Shown in pieces: positions 45,526-57,299 of a stretch of DNA of 64,000 nt; position 1 is the stretch's first letter; each line of letters begins with the position of its first letter. The notes below the pieces were generated by a model, which was not told the DNA's origin, did not search any database, and saw only the letters and a program-made list of their open reading frames with translations. The DNA is from an uncultured Gammaproteobacteria bacterium (lineage in GTDB: Bacteria; Pseudomonadota; Gammaproteobacteria; Arenicellales; JAANXG01), in contig CAMYKK010000007.1 in the NCBI GenBank assembly GCA_947258975.1, forward strand, positions 1-64,000. Reading direction: 5' to 3'. Made by a program: the position numbers and the translations under genes.

Positions 45526-45556
45526 AAGGCTGCCAGAAGGTGGCCTTTTGTTTTTT
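45526..45556 (+). terminator. Rho-independent terminator after grxD
   Basis: AAGGCTGCC (45526-45534) pairs with GGTGGCCTT (45539-45547), including two G-U pairs, around the loop AGAA, and a T-rich run (TTTTGTTTTTT) follows to 45556. It lies 27 bases after the grxD stop and separates that transcript from murA. Confidence 0.92.
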
Positions 45557-45748
45557 GTCGCCAACCTGTCAAACGCAGTGATTGTGCGGATACGGCGCTA
45601 ACCCGAGCTGCGGTTATATTAGAATCGTATGTTCGACCCATGCCCGGCGTCACGCGCTTTGTTCCACCGCTCCATCTCTGCGTTACCAATGGGTATTGGC
45701 GGTGCCATATACAGGTTGTGCAATTTATTCAGTTCGGCGATTCGATAA

Positions 45749-47047
<1,299 letters not shown>

Positions 47048-47286
47048 CGGCGGTTAAGGTGCATGGGTGGGCGCACACACGGGGCGATGAACGGTATACG
47101 TGTTGCGTAAAATAAGGTCAGGTCCAGCCCGTACGTTTCGCGGCTGCCGTCACCTGCCGCGCGATCCGTTTGTCATGATCCGCGGTCGGTGGGATCAGTG
47201 ACGGGCTAGACGCCAATAACGCGGAGCGAGTATAAAAGTGCCCTGTATCAAGGACCTCATCATCGAATCGGGAATGACGTTGATTA

Positions 47287-48603
47287 GTGACTATTCGCAT
47301 TAAAGAACTTAATACTGCGGACCGCGATTTCAATACTCGCTTGGAACAGCTGCTTGCCCGTGACAGAATTTATGGCACTGAAATCGAGACGGTAGTTCGC
47401 GAAATAGTAAATAAGGTAAGTCAGGACGGAGACGCCGCTCTGCTGGAATATACCAAACGGTTCGATCACGTTGATGCCGTCAGTGCGGCGGATCTCGAAC
47501 TGCCCAAGCAATATTTTCCGGAGGTCTTGAGCCGCCTGGATCCGGTTCACAAGTCGGCGCTCGAGCAATCAGCGGCGCGCATTCGCGGCTACCACCAGCG
47601 CCAACGTTTGGAAACCTGGGAATACGATGAATCTGACGGCAATATCCTCGGGCAGCGAATAACGCCCCTGGATCGCGTGGGTATCTATGTGCCGGGAGGT
47701 AAGGCGGCGTACCCATCGTCGGTGCTAATGAATGCCATTCCAGCGCGGGTCGCGGGTGTCGCGGAGATCATCATGGTCGTCCCTACACCTAACGGCGAAC
47801 TCAACGACCTGGTACTGGCCGCAGCGGCATTATCGGGTGTGGATCGCGTATTTAGTATCGGTGGCGCCCAGGCGGTGGCCGCGCTAGCCTACGGGACTGA
47901 AACTGTTCCGGCAGTGGATAAGATCGTCGGACCAGGCAACATATACGTCGCCACTGCCAAGAGGCTGGTGTACGGTCAGGTCGGGATCGACATGATCGCC
48001 GGTCCATCGGAAGTCGTGGTGGTGTGTGATGACAGCGTTGATCCCGATTGGGTGGCGATGGACATGTTCGCGCAGGCGGAACACGACGAGTTGGCTCAAT
48101 CCATCGTGATAAGCGCCGACGCGCCGATGCTCGCGGCGGTCAAAGACTCGATTGACCGCTTGTTACCGACTATGGAGCGCGAGTCCGTAATACGCGCGTC
48201 GTTGACTAGGCAAGGCGCATTGATTCACGTGGATACCTTGGCCAGGGCGGCCGACGTAGTAAATCGCGTTGCGCCGGAGCACTTGGAACTGCTGATGCGT
48301 GAAGCACGCGATTTTAGCAATAAAATACGGCACGCTGGCGCAATTTTTGTGGGTCGATACAGTGCCGAATCGCTGGGTGACTACTGTGCGGGGCCAAACC
48401 ACGTACTGCCCACCTCCGGAACCGCCAGGTTTAGCTCGCCGTTAGGCGTATATGACTTCCAGAAGCGAACGAGTATCATTGAGTGTTCTGAGCAAGGTGC
48501 CTCGGCATTAGCGCGTACCGCGTCGGTGCTTGCACGTTGCGAGCAACTCACCGCCCATGCACGCTCGGCCGAATATCGAATCAAGCGAAAAGCCATTGAC
48601 TGA
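47287..48603 (+). CDS. hisD: Histidinol dehydrogenase
   Basis: A 438-residue zinc enzyme that carries out the last two oxidations of histidine synthesis (L-histidinol to L-histidine, NAD-dependent). It shows [20 protein letters not shown] (about residues 126-145), [30 protein letters not shown] and [18 protein letters not shown], all typical, with zinc-ligand histidines in AEHDE and NHVLP. The start is GTG 47287. It is the first his gene here. The 239 bases upstream hold no hisG or recognisable remnant of it. Confidence 0.95.
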   Translation: MTIRIKELNTADRDFNTRLEQLLARDRIYGTEIETVVREIVNKVSQDGDAALLEYTKRFDHVDAVSAADLELPKQYFPEVLSRLDPVHKSALEQSAARIRGYHQRQRLETWEYDESDGNILGQRITPLDRVGIYVPGGKAAYPSSVLMNAIPARVAGVAEIIMVVPTPNGELNDLVLAAAALSGVDRVFSIGGAQAVAALAYGTETVPAVDKIVGPGNIYVATAKRLVYGQVGIDMIAGPSEVVVVCDDSVDPDWVAMDMFAQAEHDELAQSIVISADAPMLAAVKDSIDRLLPTMERESVIRASLTRQGALIHVDTLARAADVVNRVAPEHLELLMREARDFSNKIRHAGAIFVGRYSAESLGDYCAGPNHVLPTSGTARFSSPLGVYDFQKRTSIIECSEQGASALARTASVLARCEQLTAHARSAEYRIKRKAID

Positions 48604-48620
48604 CCGGATAGGCGATTTCG

Positions 48621-49727
48621 ATGCCGGACGACAAAGATAGCAACAAATTCGCGTTGGTTAGAAGCGCGGTGCGTTCTTTGCGCGCGTACCATGTTGCAGA
48701 CGCCACGGGCATGATTAAGCTTGACGCAATGGAGAATCCGTATCAGTGGCCGGATGACATGATACAGACGTGGTGGGAACAGATTCGCACCGCGGAGATG
48801 AATCGCTATCCCGATCCCCAGGCTGGTGCGCTGGCAAATCGTATTCGCGCGGTTGGATTGGCTCCCGCAGGCAGCGCTCTGGTTTTCGGTAACGGTTCGG
48901 ATGAGTTGCTCCAAGTCATCATGTTGACGGTAGGCGGGCACGGGCGAAAGGTGTTGGCGCCGGTGCCGAGTTTTGTCATGTACGAGATGATTGCACGCTT
49001 CACCGGCACGGAGTTTGTCGGCATACCCTTGCGCGGTGATTTTACGTTGGACGCCGAGGCGATGATTGCGGGAGTGCGTGAGCACGACCCGGCAGTGGTT
49101 ATGCTTGCGTATCCGAACAATCCCAGCGGTAACCTATTCGATCGCGATGCCATTGTTGAGTTGATTTCCCAAAGCAACGGCCTAGTAGTCATTGACGAGG
49201 CATATCACATGTTTTCCCATGCGAGCTTTATCGATGAAATCGATCAATATGACAATGTGGTGGTACTGCGTACGCTGTCAAAAATGGGACTAGCGGGTAT
49301 CCGGCTGGGTTATATGACCGGCCGCAAAGAATGGTTGACGCAAATCGATAAAGTACGATTACCGTTCAATATTAATATCCTTACTCAGTTGACTGCTGAC
49401 TTCGCTTTGCAAAACATCCGTGTTTTCCAGGAGCAAGCTGAAAGGATATGCCGTGAGCGGACGCGAGTAGAGAGGATTATGGATAGCCTGGATAACATCG
49501 TCTCATACCCGAGCGACGCGAACTTCATTCTATTTCGATGTGAGGGATGTGATTCAGAAGAGGTATTTCAAGGTTTACTTCAACAACAAGTCCTGATCAA
49601 AAATTTACATAGCCCCGGCACTGCGTTACAGAACTGCCTTCGCGTGACTATCGGTAAGACTCACGAGAACGAAGCATTTCTAAACGCTTTGAGTTTGCTG
49701 GTAACCACGGACTATTCGCTCCAATAA
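48621..49727 (+). CDS. hisC: Histidinol-phosphate aminotransferase
   Basis: A 368-residue PLP-dependent class I/II aminotransferase. It has [15 protein letters not shown] (the N-terminal substrate-side motif), [24 protein letters not shown] and VIDEAYHMF. The PLP lysine lies in [15 protein letters not shown] (about residues 213-227). It converts imidazole-acetol phosphate to histidinol phosphate. It starts 18 bases after hisD and is followed by hisB, so it is operonic. Confidence 0.95.
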   Translation: MPDDKDSNKFALVRSAVRSLRAYHVADATGMIKLDAMENPYQWPDDMIQTWWEQIRTAEMNRYPDPQAGALANRIRAVGLAPAGSALVFGNGSDELLQVIMLTVGGHGRKVLAPVPSFVMYEMIARFTGTEFVGIPLRGDFTLDAEAMIAGVREHDPAVVMLAYPNNPSGNLFDRDAIVELISQSNGLVVIDEAYHMFSHASFIDEIDQYDNVVVLRTLSKMGLAGIRLGYMTGRKEWLTQIDKVRLPFNINILTQLTADFALQNIRVFQEQAERICRERTRVERIMDSLDNIVSYPSDANFILFRCEGCDSEEVFQGLLQQQVLIKNLHSPGTALQNCLRVTIGKTHENEAFLNALSLLVTTDYSLQ

Positions 49728-49774
49728 TCACATTTCTGTTACTATTCTATCGAGTAATTGCCTCACCCACTTCC

Positions 49775-50368
49775 ATGGCTAACCGCGCCGCGCAAATCAG
49801 TCGTAACACCAAGGAGACCCAGATCACCGCCAAGGTGGACCTGGACGGTACGGGTGTGCGATCAATCAATACGGGAATTCCGTTTTTGGAACACATGCTG
49901 GATCAGGTGGCCCAGCACGGATCCCTGGATCTGGACATACAGGCCGCGGGAGATCTGCACATTGATGCCCACCACACGATTGAGGACATCGGCATCACCC
50001 TTGGCCAGGCGTTTACCAAGGCGCTCGGCGAAAAAACCGGCATCCGCCGGTACGGGTATGCCTACGTGCCTCTTGATGAAGCGCTGAGCCGCGTGGTGGT
50101 GGATTTTTCCGGCCGGCCGGGTCTTGTGTATGACGTGCGCTATCCGCGTGCCCGTGTCGGCGATTTTGATGTCGACCTGATCTTCGAGTTCTTTCAGGGA
50201 TTTACGAATCACGCATTGGTTACGCTGCATATCGACAATATACGCGGACACAACGCGCACCACATTGCAGAGACCATATTCAAGGCGTTCGGGCGCGCAT
50301 TACGCATGGCGTTGGAGATCGATCAACGCCTGCAGGGCGCCATGCCTTCGACAAAAGGATTGCTGTAG
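49775..50368 (+). CDS. hisB: Imidazoleglycerol-phosphate dehydratase, monofunctional
   Basis: A 197-residue IGP dehydratase. The metal-binding repeats [15 protein letters not shown] (about residues 67-81) and [20 protein letters not shown] (about 158-177) carry the double histidines that bind manganese. [13 protein letters not shown] is also typical. It lacks the N-terminal HAD phosphatase half found in E. coli HisB, so histidinol phosphatase must be encoded elsewhere. Confidence 0.95.
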   Translation: MANRAAQISRNTKETQITAKVDLDGTGVRSINTGIPFLEHMLDQVAQHGSLDLDIQAAGDLHIDAHHTIEDIGITLGQAFTKALGEKTGIRRYGYAYVPLDEALSRVVVDFSGRPGLVYDVRYPRARVGDFDVDLIFEFFQGFTNHALVTLHIDNIRGHNAHHIAETIFKAFGRALRMALEIDQRLQGAMPSTKGLL

Positions 50369-50413
50369 AGCATAGCTAACGACTGGTTCAAATTTCCGTA
50401 TTCCGAGCGTCTC

Positions 50414-51061
50414 ATGACAAAGGTAGCAGTAGTTGACTTCGGGACTGGCAATCTCCGATCCGTAGCGAAAGCCATCGAGCATGTTTCCCGGAACGTATGC
50501 GTCGTGGTAACCGATGACCCGGATCGGGTGCATGCCGCCGACCACGTCGTGTTCCCGGGGCAAGGCGCCATCGGCACATGTATTCGCGCCATTGATCAAA
50601 AGGGATTGCGTGATGCACTGATGGAAGCGCTTCACACAAAGCCGTTTTTGGGTATCTGCCTGGGACTGCAGGCGTTGTATAGTTTTAGCGAGGAGCACGA
50701 AGGCACACCGTGTTTGGGGGTGCTGGAAGGTGAGGTAAAACATCTGACTCACGTGCGAGAGAATGTCCAATGGCCCAGGGATCTCAAGATTCCTCATATG
50801 GGCTGGAATACGGTTCGCCAAAATCAACCGCATCCGTTGTGGTCGAGCATTGCATCGGACGCGCGGTTCTATTTCGTCCACAGTTATTGCGCAGTGGGAG
50901 AAAATGACTCGGAGGTGCTGGGGCTCACGGAATATGGTGGATCATTTACTTCCGCCGCTGGCCGCGATAATTTATTTGCTACACAATTTCATCCGGAAAA
51001 AAGCCAACGTGATGGACTGACCCTGCTCAGGAATTTCGTGGCATGGGATGGGACGGGTTAA
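50414..51061 (+). CDS. hisH: Imidazole glycerol phosphate synthase, glutaminase subunit
   Basis: A 215-residue class I glutamine amidotransferase that feeds ammonia to HisF. The nucleophile is in FLGICLGLQALYSFSEE (about residues 77-93, Cys), and the His-Glu pair is in ATQFHPEKSQRDG (about 192-204). It opens VAVVDFGTGNLRSVAKAIEH and has FPGQGAIGTC forming the oxyanion region. It lies 45 bases after hisB and 30 before hisA, in the usual H-A-F order. Confidence 0.95.
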   Translation: MTKVAVVDFGTGNLRSVAKAIEHVSRNVCVVVTDDPDRVHAADHVVFPGQGAIGTCIRAIDQKGLRDALMEALHTKPFLGICLGLQALYSFSEEHEGTPCLGVLEGEVKHLTHVRENVQWPRDLKIPHMGWNTVRQNQPHPLWSSIASDARFYFVHSYCAVGENDSEVLGLTEYGGSFTSAAGRDNLFATQFHPEKSQRDGLTLLRNFVAWDGTG

Positions 51062-51091
51062 TCTTAAAAACATAAGGTAGGATGCGACGTC

Positions 51092-51853
51092 ATGTTGTTG
51101 ATTCCCGCAATTGATATCAAGGAAGGAAAGTGCGTCCGTCTGCGACAAGGCCGTATGGATGACGCCACAGTATTTGCAGACGATCCGCTGGAAGCGGCGG
51201 CGCGATGGGTTACAGCCGGCGCCAAACGATTACACATTGTAGACCTCGACGGAGCCTCCACTGGTAAGCCCATAAACCGGGACTCGGTCCGGCGAATCGC
51301 CGAAACCTATCCGCATGTTCCCATTCAGATCGGTGGCGGAATTCGTGATGAAGATACGGTGCAGGCCTACCTGGACTTAGGCGTCCAATATGTCATTCTC
51401 GGTACGCGCGCCGTGAACGAACCGCATTTCGTTAGCGACCTGTGCGTCGCCTTTCCTGGACACATTATCGTGGGGCTAGATGCCAAGAATGGTAAATTGA
51501 TGGTGAACGGATGGTCGAAGTTGGCAAAGCATGACGTGATTGATTTAGCGCAACGATTCGAGAACGACGGTGTCCAAGCAGTCATCTATACGGACATCTC
51601 GCGCGACGGGATGTTATCGGGAGTTAATATTGAGGCGACCAGATCGTTAGCCGAATCGATCCGCATTCCGGTGATTGCCGCTGGCGGCATCACTGATCTC
51701 GATGATATCAGGCGCCTGTGCGGAATCGCTGATGCGGGCGTGTTCGGCGCCGTTACGGGCCGCGCCATCTACGAAGGTACCCTTGACTTCGCTGCGGCCC
51801 TGGAAACGATCGAGCAACTCAACCGGCGTTCGGATGCTGACTCCGACGGGTGA
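51092..51853 (+). CDS. hisA: ProFAR isomerase HisA
   Basis: A 253-residue TIM barrel that performs the Amadori rearrangement of ProFAR to PRFAR. It begins [20 protein letters not shown] with the catalytic aspartate (about residue 8). The second aspartate is in [16 protein letters not shown] (about 167-182). Phosphate-binding glycines are in [11 protein letters not shown] and [11 protein letters not shown]. It sits between hisH and hisF. Confidence 0.95.
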   Translation: MLLIPAIDIKEGKCVRLRQGRMDDATVFADDPLEAAARWVTAGAKRLHIVDLDGASTGKPINRDSVRRIAETYPHVPIQIGGGIRDEDTVQAYLDLGVQYVILGTRAVNEPHFVSDLCVAFPGHIIVGLDAKNGKLMVNGWSKLAKHDVIDLAQRFENDGVQAVIYTDISRDGMLSGVNIEATRSLAESIRIPVIAAGGITDLDDIRRLCGIADAGVFGAVTGRAIYEGTLDFAAALETIEQLNRRSDADSDG

Positions 51854-51927
51854 CCTTGGGAAGATGAGTCAATGAGCGACCCTCTTGGCCAAGTTTGCGG
51901 TGTCTCGCGAAATATGGGTTAACCGTA

Positions 51928-52698
51928 ATGGGTCTCGCCAAACGCGTTATTCCTTGCCTGGATGTGGATGCCGGCCGCGTCGTTAAGGGCGTGCGGTTTG
52001 TGGATATCCGGGATGCCGGTGATCCAGTGGAGGTGGCGTGCCGTTATGATCAGCAAGGCGCCGATGAAATTACTTTTCTGGATATCACCGCGAGCTCGGA
52101 TGACCGCGATACGATCGTTCATGTGGTCGAGGATGTTGCCAGCGAAGTGTTCATTCCGCTTACCGTCGGTGGCGGAATACGGTCCTTGGATGATATCCGG
52201 CGGATGCTAATTGCCGGCGCTGATAAGGTCTCGATCAACACCGCTGCCGTATACCGGCCCGAGTTCGTTGGTGAAGCCAGCGATCATTTTGGTGTCCAGT
52301 GTATCGTCGTGGCGATCGACGCAAAGCGGGTAGCGGGAGGTGAACAGCCGCGCTGGGAAATATTCACGCGCGGTGGGCGGACCCCCACGGGTATTGATGC
52401 CATAGCTTGGGGAAAGCGCATGGCGGATCTCGGTGCCGGCGAGATTCTGCTGACGAGCATGGACCGTGACGGCACTCGTGACGGGTTCGATTTGGCTCTA
52501 ACACGCGCTGTGGCCGACGCGGTGCCGGTGCCAGTGATAGCGTCAGGTGGCGTGGGCAGTTTAGAGCATCTGGCGGAGGGCATTATCGATGGCCATGCAG
52601 ACGCGGTGCTGGCAGCGAGTATCTTTCATTTCGGTGAGTATACGGTGGTGCAGGCCAAACATCGCATGGCTGAAGAGGGCATCGAAGTGCGCCTTTGA
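51928..52698 (+). CDS. hisF: Imidazole glycerol phosphate synthase, cyclase subunit
   Basis: A 256-residue TIM barrel that uses ammonia from HisH to form imidazole glycerol phosphate and AICAR. The catalytic aspartates are in [19 protein letters not shown] (about residues 6-24) and [15 protein letters not shown] (about 173-187). [15 protein letters not shown] and [14 protein letters not shown] are the phosphate-binding loops. I start at ATG 51928 ([12 protein letters not shown]). The longer frame from 51895 adds residues without homology. Confidence 0.95.
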   Translation: MGLAKRVIPCLDVDAGRVVKGVRFVDIRDAGDPVEVACRYDQQGADEITFLDITASSDDRDTIVHVVEDVASEVFIPLTVGGGIRSLDDIRRMLIAGADKVSINTAAVYRPEFVGEASDHFGVQCIVVAIDAKRVAGGEQPRWEIFTRGGRTPTGIDAIAWGKRMADLGAGEILLTSMDRDGTRDGFDLALTRAVADAVPVPVIASGGVGSLEHLAEGIIDGHADAVLAASIFHFGEYTVVQAKHRMAEEGIEVRL

Positions 52699-52824
52699 CC
52701 CGCATCTTGCGCCAAGGATCTCCGCTAATGGTGAAGGTATATGGCGGGCAGCCTGCGGCACGGACGCGAAATGCGCTATATTGAACCACGCCTGGGGCCG
52801 CGATCTCGGTTAGAATGACAACTT

Positions 52825-53232
52825 ATGAAGACTTTGTGGCTGGATGACGTCAAGTGGAACGCAGACGGTCTGATACCGGCCATTGCGCAAGAGGTGGATA
52901 CCGGCACGTTGTTGATGGTTGCATGGATGAACCGGGAGGCGTTGCAGCTTACTGCTGAGCGCGGCAAGGCGGTGTATTGGTCACGCTCCCGGAAGCAGTT
53001 GTGGCGCAAAGGTGAACAGTCCGGCCACGAACAGTTGGTGCGTGAGATCCGCCTCGATTGTGATAATGATGTGGTCCTTTTGCAGGTCGAGCAACAAGGT
53101 GGGATTGCGTGTCACACCGGGCGGCACAGTTGTTTTTTTCAACGCCTCGAAGGCGGCCGCTGGCAGACCATCGCCGCACCAATCAAGGATCCAGAGGACA
53201 TTTACGGCACCGGGCGCGGGCAGGCATCTTGA
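52825..53232 (+). CDS. hisI: Phosphoribosyl-AMP cyclohydrolase
   Basis: A 135-residue zinc hydrolase that opens the adenine ring of phosphoribosyl-AMP. The motifs are [13 protein letters not shown] (about residues 32-44), [27 protein letters not shown] with Mg-binding aspartates, and [10 protein letters not shown] (about 95-104) with the zinc cysteines. Unlike E. coli it is separate from the pyrophosphohydrolase, which is the next gene. A 126-base spacer precedes it. The stop overlaps the hisE TTG start. Confidence 0.95.
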   Translation: MKTLWLDDVKWNADGLIPAIAQEVDTGTLLMVAWMNREALQLTAERGKAVYWSRSRKQLWRKGEQSGHEQLVREIRLDCDNDVVLLQVEQQGGIACHTGRHSCFFQRLEGGRWQTIAAPIKDPEDIYGTGRGQAS

Positions 53233-53588
53233 ACCCCGACGCACAGTCGATACTTTGCAAACTGGCGCAGGTCCTGGAATTGCGAAAACTGGACGATCCC
53301 GATGGCTCTTACGTAGCCAGCCTCTATCGCAAAGGGATGGGTGAGATTGTGCGCAAGGTCAAAGAAGAGGCTGATGAGACTGCGATCGCGGCAGAAGCAG
53401 GCGATCCGGAGCAGTTGGTTTATGAAACAGCGGATCTATGGTTTCATACCTTGGTTCTGCTCGTTCATCACGGACTGGGCCCCGACGACGTTTTGAACGA
53501 GCTCGACCGGCGATTCGGAGTGTCGGGATTCGCAGCAAAGGCGTCCCGCAGCAACGGTGATGAGCCCGGAATGGGCGTTGAAGAGTAA
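53229..53588 (+). CDS. hisE: Phosphoribosyl-ATP pyrophosphatase
   Basis: A 119-residue all-alpha NTP pyrophosphohydrolase of the MazG-like fold. The metal-binding helix pair is [17 protein letters not shown] (about residues 43-59) and [18 protein letters not shown] (about 65-82). I place the start at TTG 53229, overlapping the hisI stop (TTGA), because the homology begins there. The upstream open frame to 53109 lies inside hisI. It ends the his genes and is followed 20 bases later by tatA. Confidence 0.92.
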   Translation: MNPDAQSILCKLAQVLELRKLDDPDGSYVASLYRKGMGEIVRKVKEEADETAIAAEAGDPEQLVYETADLWFHTLVLLVHHGLGPDDVLNELDRRFGVSGFAAKASRSNGDEPGMGVEE

Positions 53589-53608
53589 CCGAAAGAGGAG
53601 ACACGACG

Positions 53609-53848
53609 ATGGGTTTTGGCGGCATTAGTATTTGGCAATTGTTGATTGTATTGTTGATTGTGGTATTACTTTTCGGCACCAAAAAGTTGCGAAATATCGG
53701 CTCGGATTTGGGTGGTGCGATCAAGACTTTCCGTAAATCCATGAAAGAAGACGAACAACCAGAGTCAGAAGAGACGGCGCAGATTGAGAACAAGGAGAAC
53801 ACTTCCGCCGACCGCGAAGTTTCGGCAGCACACAAAGATAAAGCGTAG
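53609..53848 (+). CDS. tatA: Twin-arginine translocase subunit TatA
   Basis: A 79-residue single-span protein that forms the Tat pore. The N-terminal helix [18 protein letters not shown] (about residues 6-23) is followed by the hinge [20 protein letters not shown] and an amphipathic helix, then an acidic disordered tail. GAGGAG precedes the ATG. It lies directly behind hisE and before tatB, as in many Gammaproteobacteria. Confidence 0.95.
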   Translation: MGFGGISIWQLLIVLLIVVLLFGTKKLRNIGSDLGGAIKTFRKSMKEDEQPESEETAQIENKENTSADREVSAAHKDKA

Positions 53849-53871
53849 CGTGTGGAACGAATTTATTTGAA

Positions 53872-54255
53872 ATGTTTGACATTGGTTTTTGGGAGCTGTG
53901 TCTGATTGGTGTAGTGGCGTTGCTGATTTTAGGACCAGAACGGCTCCCCACTGTGGCGCGAACCGCGGGACTGTGGCTGGGTCGGGCGCGCCGATTCATG
54001 ACTGACGTAAAAGCCGATATCGATAATGAGTTGAAAAACGAGGAACTGCGCGCAATCAAGGATATCGGCGTCGATTTGAAAGACACGACAAGGGAATTAC
54101 ATGATGTTGGTACTGAACTCAATGAGAACGTAGTCTCCGACGACACTCTGGCAGAAGCAATTAATGCATCAGCGGCGGCCGGGAATGAGGATGCTCCCGA
54201 TCAACCTGCCGAATCAGCGAAGACCCCTTCGAAAGATAATGCCGGCGCAGGCTAA
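53872..54255 (+). CDS. tatB: Twin-arginine translocase subunit TatB
   Basis: A 127-residue TatB. The N-terminal helix FWELCLIGVVALLILGPERL (about residues 6-25) contains the conserved glutamate and the LGPERLP hinge, followed by LWLGRARRFMTDVKADIDNE and a variable tail. With TatC it forms the receptor for twin-arginine signal peptides. Its last 17 bases overlap the tatC start. Confidence 0.94.
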   Translation: MFDIGFWELCLIGVVALLILGPERLPTVARTAGLWLGRARRFMTDVKADIDNELKNEELRAIKDIGVDLKDTTRELHDVGTELNENVVSDDTLAEAINASAAAGNEDAPDQPAESAKTPSKDNAGAG

Positions 54256-55090
54256 AAATACGACCCCAAAGGACACGTTCATCTCCCATCTGCTCGAGCT
54301 GCGCGATCGGTTGTTGCGCAGCATTCTCGCGGTGTTGGTCGTATTTCTGGTTGCTGCGCCGTTCGCAAATACCCTTTACGAATACTTTGCTGCACCCCTG
54401 ATGGCGGCTTTGCCGGAGGGTAATACCATGATATCCACCGAGCCGCACGGTCCGTTCTTCGTTCCTTTCAAGTTCGCATTTGCGGTATCGGTAGCGGTGG
54501 CCATCCCTTATCTGTTCTATCAGCTCTGGGAGTTTGTCGCTCCCGGTCTGTATGCGAAAGAAAAACGTCTCGTTATGCCGATAATGGCGTCCAGCACATT
54601 ATTGTTTTACTTGGGAGTCGCGTTCGCGTATTACCTGGTATTTCCTATCATCTTTACTTTCTTTGCCAGCACTGCGCCCGAAGGGGTAGCGGTAATGACC
54701 GATATCGATGCTTACCTCAGTTTTGCGCTAAAGCTGTTTTTTGCCTTCGGTATTGCGTTCGAGGTTCCGATTGCAACAGTGTTGCTGGTGAAAGCCGGCG
54801 TGACGACGCCGGATCGATTGGCCGCGAAGCGGCCCTATATCATCGTCGGGGCGTTCGTGGTCGGCATGTTGCTCACGCCGCCGGATATCTTCTCCCAGAC
54901 GATGCTTGCAGTACCGGTATGGGTGTTATTTGAATTAGGCGTTATCCTGTCCCGGCGTATGAAACCCGACAATGCTGATGCAAACCCAGATAATCAGGCT
55001 GATTCTGAAGACATCAATGATGATGAATTCGATGATGGAGACATGAACCGCGAGTTCGCGGCCGCCGAGAAAGAGCTAGATAAGCTTTGA
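54239..55090 (+). CDS. tatC: Twin-arginine translocase subunit TatC
   Basis: A 283-residue protein with six membrane spans. It starts MPAQAKNTTPKDTFISHLLE with the conserved SHLLELRDRLLRSI. The loops PFKFAFAVSVAVAIPYLFYQ, LWEFVAPGLYAKEKR (the signal-peptide-binding glutamate region) and LLTPPDIFSQTMLAVPVW are typical. ATG 54239 is preferred. The open frame from 54164 runs inside tatB. The C-terminal 45 residues are unusually acidic (DNADANPDNQADSEDINDDE). Confidence 0.95.
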   Translation: MPAQAKNTTPKDTFISHLLELRDRLLRSILAVLVVFLVAAPFANTLYEYFAAPLMAALPEGNTMISTEPHGPFFVPFKFAFAVSVAVAIPYLFYQLWEFVAPGLYAKEKRLVMPIMASSTLLFYLGVAFAYYLVFPIIFTFFASTAPEGVAVMTDIDAYLSFALKLFFAFGIAFEVPIATVLLVKAGVTTPDRLAAKRPYIIVGAFVVGMLLTPPDIFSQTMLAVPVWVLFELGVILSRRMKPDNADANPDNQADSEDINDDEFDDGDMNREFAAAEKELDKL

Positions 55091-55231
55091 GCCGATGTCG
55101 CCGGTGTTAAGGTGGCCCAGTTAACGTTGCCTGCTACTTCAACCGTGGACAATGAGTTCAATGAAAAACCGGCAAGAATGACATCGCAAGCGCGGAAAAT
55201 TACCGACCAACCTTTGATGGTCACATCAAAA

Positions 55232-57076
55232 ATGCGGCTGTTATTTATCACATTGTGGTGGTTTACCGGTTCGGTATGGGCTGCGCCGGCGCTCGTGAAC
55301 CAATTGGCCGACCACCCATCCCCTTATCTTGCGCTCCACGGGACGGATCCGGTGGCATGGCAGGACTGGAATGTTCAAGCAACGCAAGTGGCGAGAGAGC
55401 AGGGCAAACTTCTGTATATCTCGATCGGTTACTTTTCTTGCCATTGGTGTCATGTGATGCAGCGCGAAAGCTACAAGAATCCCAAAATTGCCGAGTTCCT
55501 CAACAAGAACTTCATTCCCGTTAAGGTTGATCGAGAATTAGAACCGGCATTGGATGCGCAGATGATCGATTTTGTCGAGGCCACCCAGGGCCGTGGCGGT
55601 TGGCCGCTCAACGTGTTTTTGACCCCGCAAGGACATCCTCTGTATGCGGTGTTATATCTGCCGCCCGCCAACTTCGAGGATCTTTTGATCCGTCTGCACC
55701 GGCTGTGGCAACAAGACCCCCAACGGCTGGCGGATGCGGCCCGCCGTGAGGCGGCAAGCGGCGAGGGCCCCGGGATCCCCAAGCTGGCTCCGGAACAAGT
55801 GGCCGGGTATACACGAAATTTGGTGACCATGGCGCTGCAGCATGCGGATGATATTCACGGCGGATTTGGGTCCCAGAACAAGTTTCCCAGCGTCCCTCAG
55901 TTGCAGTTCTTGCTAAACCACTACAGCCGCCAAGGAGATGACAATATTCTTGAAATATTGGAACTGACTTTGGATCAGATGGCTGCCCACGGTTTGTTTG
56001 ATCACATCGGTGGCGGTTTTTTCCGCTATACGGTGGATCCCGACTGGGAGACGCCGCATTTCGAGAAGATGCTCTACGATAACGCCCTCCTTGCCCGGTT
56101 GTTCCTGCGAGCGGCGGTGACCTTGAGCCGCAATGACTATCTTGCGGTGGCGCGTAGGACCTTGGATTTCATGGCAGCGGAGATGACGGATGATAGTGGC
56201 GCCCTATACGCGTCTTTTTCCGCAGTCGACGATCAAGATAGAGAGGGTGCTTATTACTTGTGGGACGATGAAGAGTTAATGCGGGTGTTGAGCGATGTGG
56301 AATATACGTTGGCCAAGCGGGCGTGGCGAATGAGTGATGCCCCCCCATTCGAATACGGTTATTTGCCGATGGGTGATGTGGATGTGATGGCCATTGCCCA
56401 GGAGTTCGGCAGGACCGAGGCTGAGGTCACGGTGATGTTGCAAAGCGCGCAGCGGAAGCTGAAAGCAGTACGAAAACGGCGTGGGTTACCCGCAGACTCA
56501 AAGCTGCTTGCCGGTTGGAATGGATTGGCATTGGCTAGCTTCGCGGAGGCAGCTCGGGTGCTCAACGAACCCAGGTACCGGGAGGCGGCCCGAGGAATCA
56601 AGGATTACTTATTGAGCAAGCTGTGGGACGGTCATAGTTTGCACCGTGCGGTGGGCAAGGACGGGGCGATTGGACAAGTTGTCTTAGCGGACTATGCCTA
56701 TGTGGCCGAGGGCTTGCTGGCATGGTCGGAGTTAACTGATGATGTCGACGAGTTGCGTGTGGCCGCCGATGTCATTAGCGGGGCATGGAGACGTTTCTAT
56801 GACCGGGGCTGGATACTTGCGGAACACAGTTTGATTGCACAGCCCGCGCCCCAGGATGTATTGATGGACGGACCAATGCCTGCGCCGTCGGGGGTGCTCG
56901 CCATGGCGTCGCTTTCCATTGCGCCACGAATTAAGGATGCGCGACTTCGAGACCAAGTGCTCTCCGCATTGAACAGCGGGCACGAGCAGATCGCGCGAAA
57001 TCCATTTTGGTTCGCAACCCACATCGACGCAATGATCGTGGCACAGCAAACCGTTGTAGCGGATACACCGAAATAA
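55232..57076 (+). CDS. Exported DUF255 (YyaL-like) thioredoxin-fold protein
   Basis: A roughly 614-residue protein of the YyaL/SPATA20 family. An N-terminal signal peptide (MRLLFITLWWFTGSVWA, cleavage before APAL) is followed by the thioredoxin-like DUF255 domain, with PSPYLALHGTDPVAWQDWN and the redox-like site YFSCHWCHVMQRESY. GGWPLNVFLTPQGHPL and an alpha/alpha-barrel domain (GGGFFRYTVDPDWETPHFEK, LLAGWNGLALASFAEAARVL) follow. ATG 55232 and 55217 are both possible starts; the frame is open to 55112. The family's function is unsettled. A signal peptide suggests a periplasmic role here, beside the Tat and bc1 genes. Confidence 0.85.
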   Translation: MRLLFITLWWFTGSVWAAPALVNQLADHPSPYLALHGTDPVAWQDWNVQATQVAREQGKLLYISIGYFSCHWCHVMQRESYKNPKIAEFLNKNFIPVKVDRELEPALDAQMIDFVEATQGRGGWPLNVFLTPQGHPLYAVLYLPPANFEDLLIRLHRLWQQDPQRLADAARREAASGEGPGIPKLAPEQVAGYTRNLVTMALQHADDIHGGFGSQNKFPSVPQLQFLLNHYSRQGDDNILEILELTLDQMAAHGLFDHIGGGFFRYTVDPDWETPHFEKMLYDNALLARLFLRAAVTLSRNDYLAVARRTLDFMAAEMTDDSGALYASFSAVDDQDREGAYYLWDDEELMRVLSDVEYTLAKRAWRMSDAPPFEYGYLPMGDVDVMAIAQEFGRTEAEVTVMLQSAQRKLKAVRKRRGLPADSKLLAGWNGLALASFAEAARVLNEPRYREAARGIKDYLLSKLWDGHSLHRAVGKDGAIGQVVLADYAYVAEGLLAWSELTDDVDELRVAADVISGAWRRFYDRGWILAEHSLIAQPAPQDVLMDGPMPAPSGVLAMASLSIAPRIKDARLRDQVLSALNSGHEQIARNPFWFATHIDAMIVAQQTVVADTPK

Positions 57077-57257
57077 CCACCCACCCGAGAGCGTTGTCAG
57101 GGTATGGTAGAGGCGGATTTAGAGCCGGCACTGGCCAAACACCAATGCCCCGACCGCCAACGCGTCAGCCTGATCCAGCGGTCTCCGGGATCGCTAATTC
57201 GGCGGGATTTGTTGCAGATGCCGCGCTGCGCTGCGGGCCCGGGGACCTTGACACATC

Positions 57258-57266
57258 TGTTATAAT
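57258..57266 (+). promoter_or_regulatory. Candidate extended -10 promoter for petABC
   Basis: TGT followed directly by TATAAT (57261-57266) gives the extended -10 pattern TGnTATAAT. The perfect -10 lies about 140 bases before petA. There is no good -35 at 17 bases. A TTGACA at 57248-57253 is only seven bases away and cannot serve as its -35. Extended -10 promoters can work without one. Confidence 0.5.
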
Positions 57267-57299
57267 CCATCGGTTACAGTCGCTTAAACAGCTTTGGTA

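Noticed and set aside
47048-47286. Degenerate hisG remnant
   Set aside because: No HisG-like segment was recognisable in the parts of the spacer that I translated.
57248-57266. TTGACA and TATAAT as a sigma-70 pair
   Set aside because: The spacing is only seven bases, so the TTGACA cannot be the -35 for this -10; only the extended -10 is kept.
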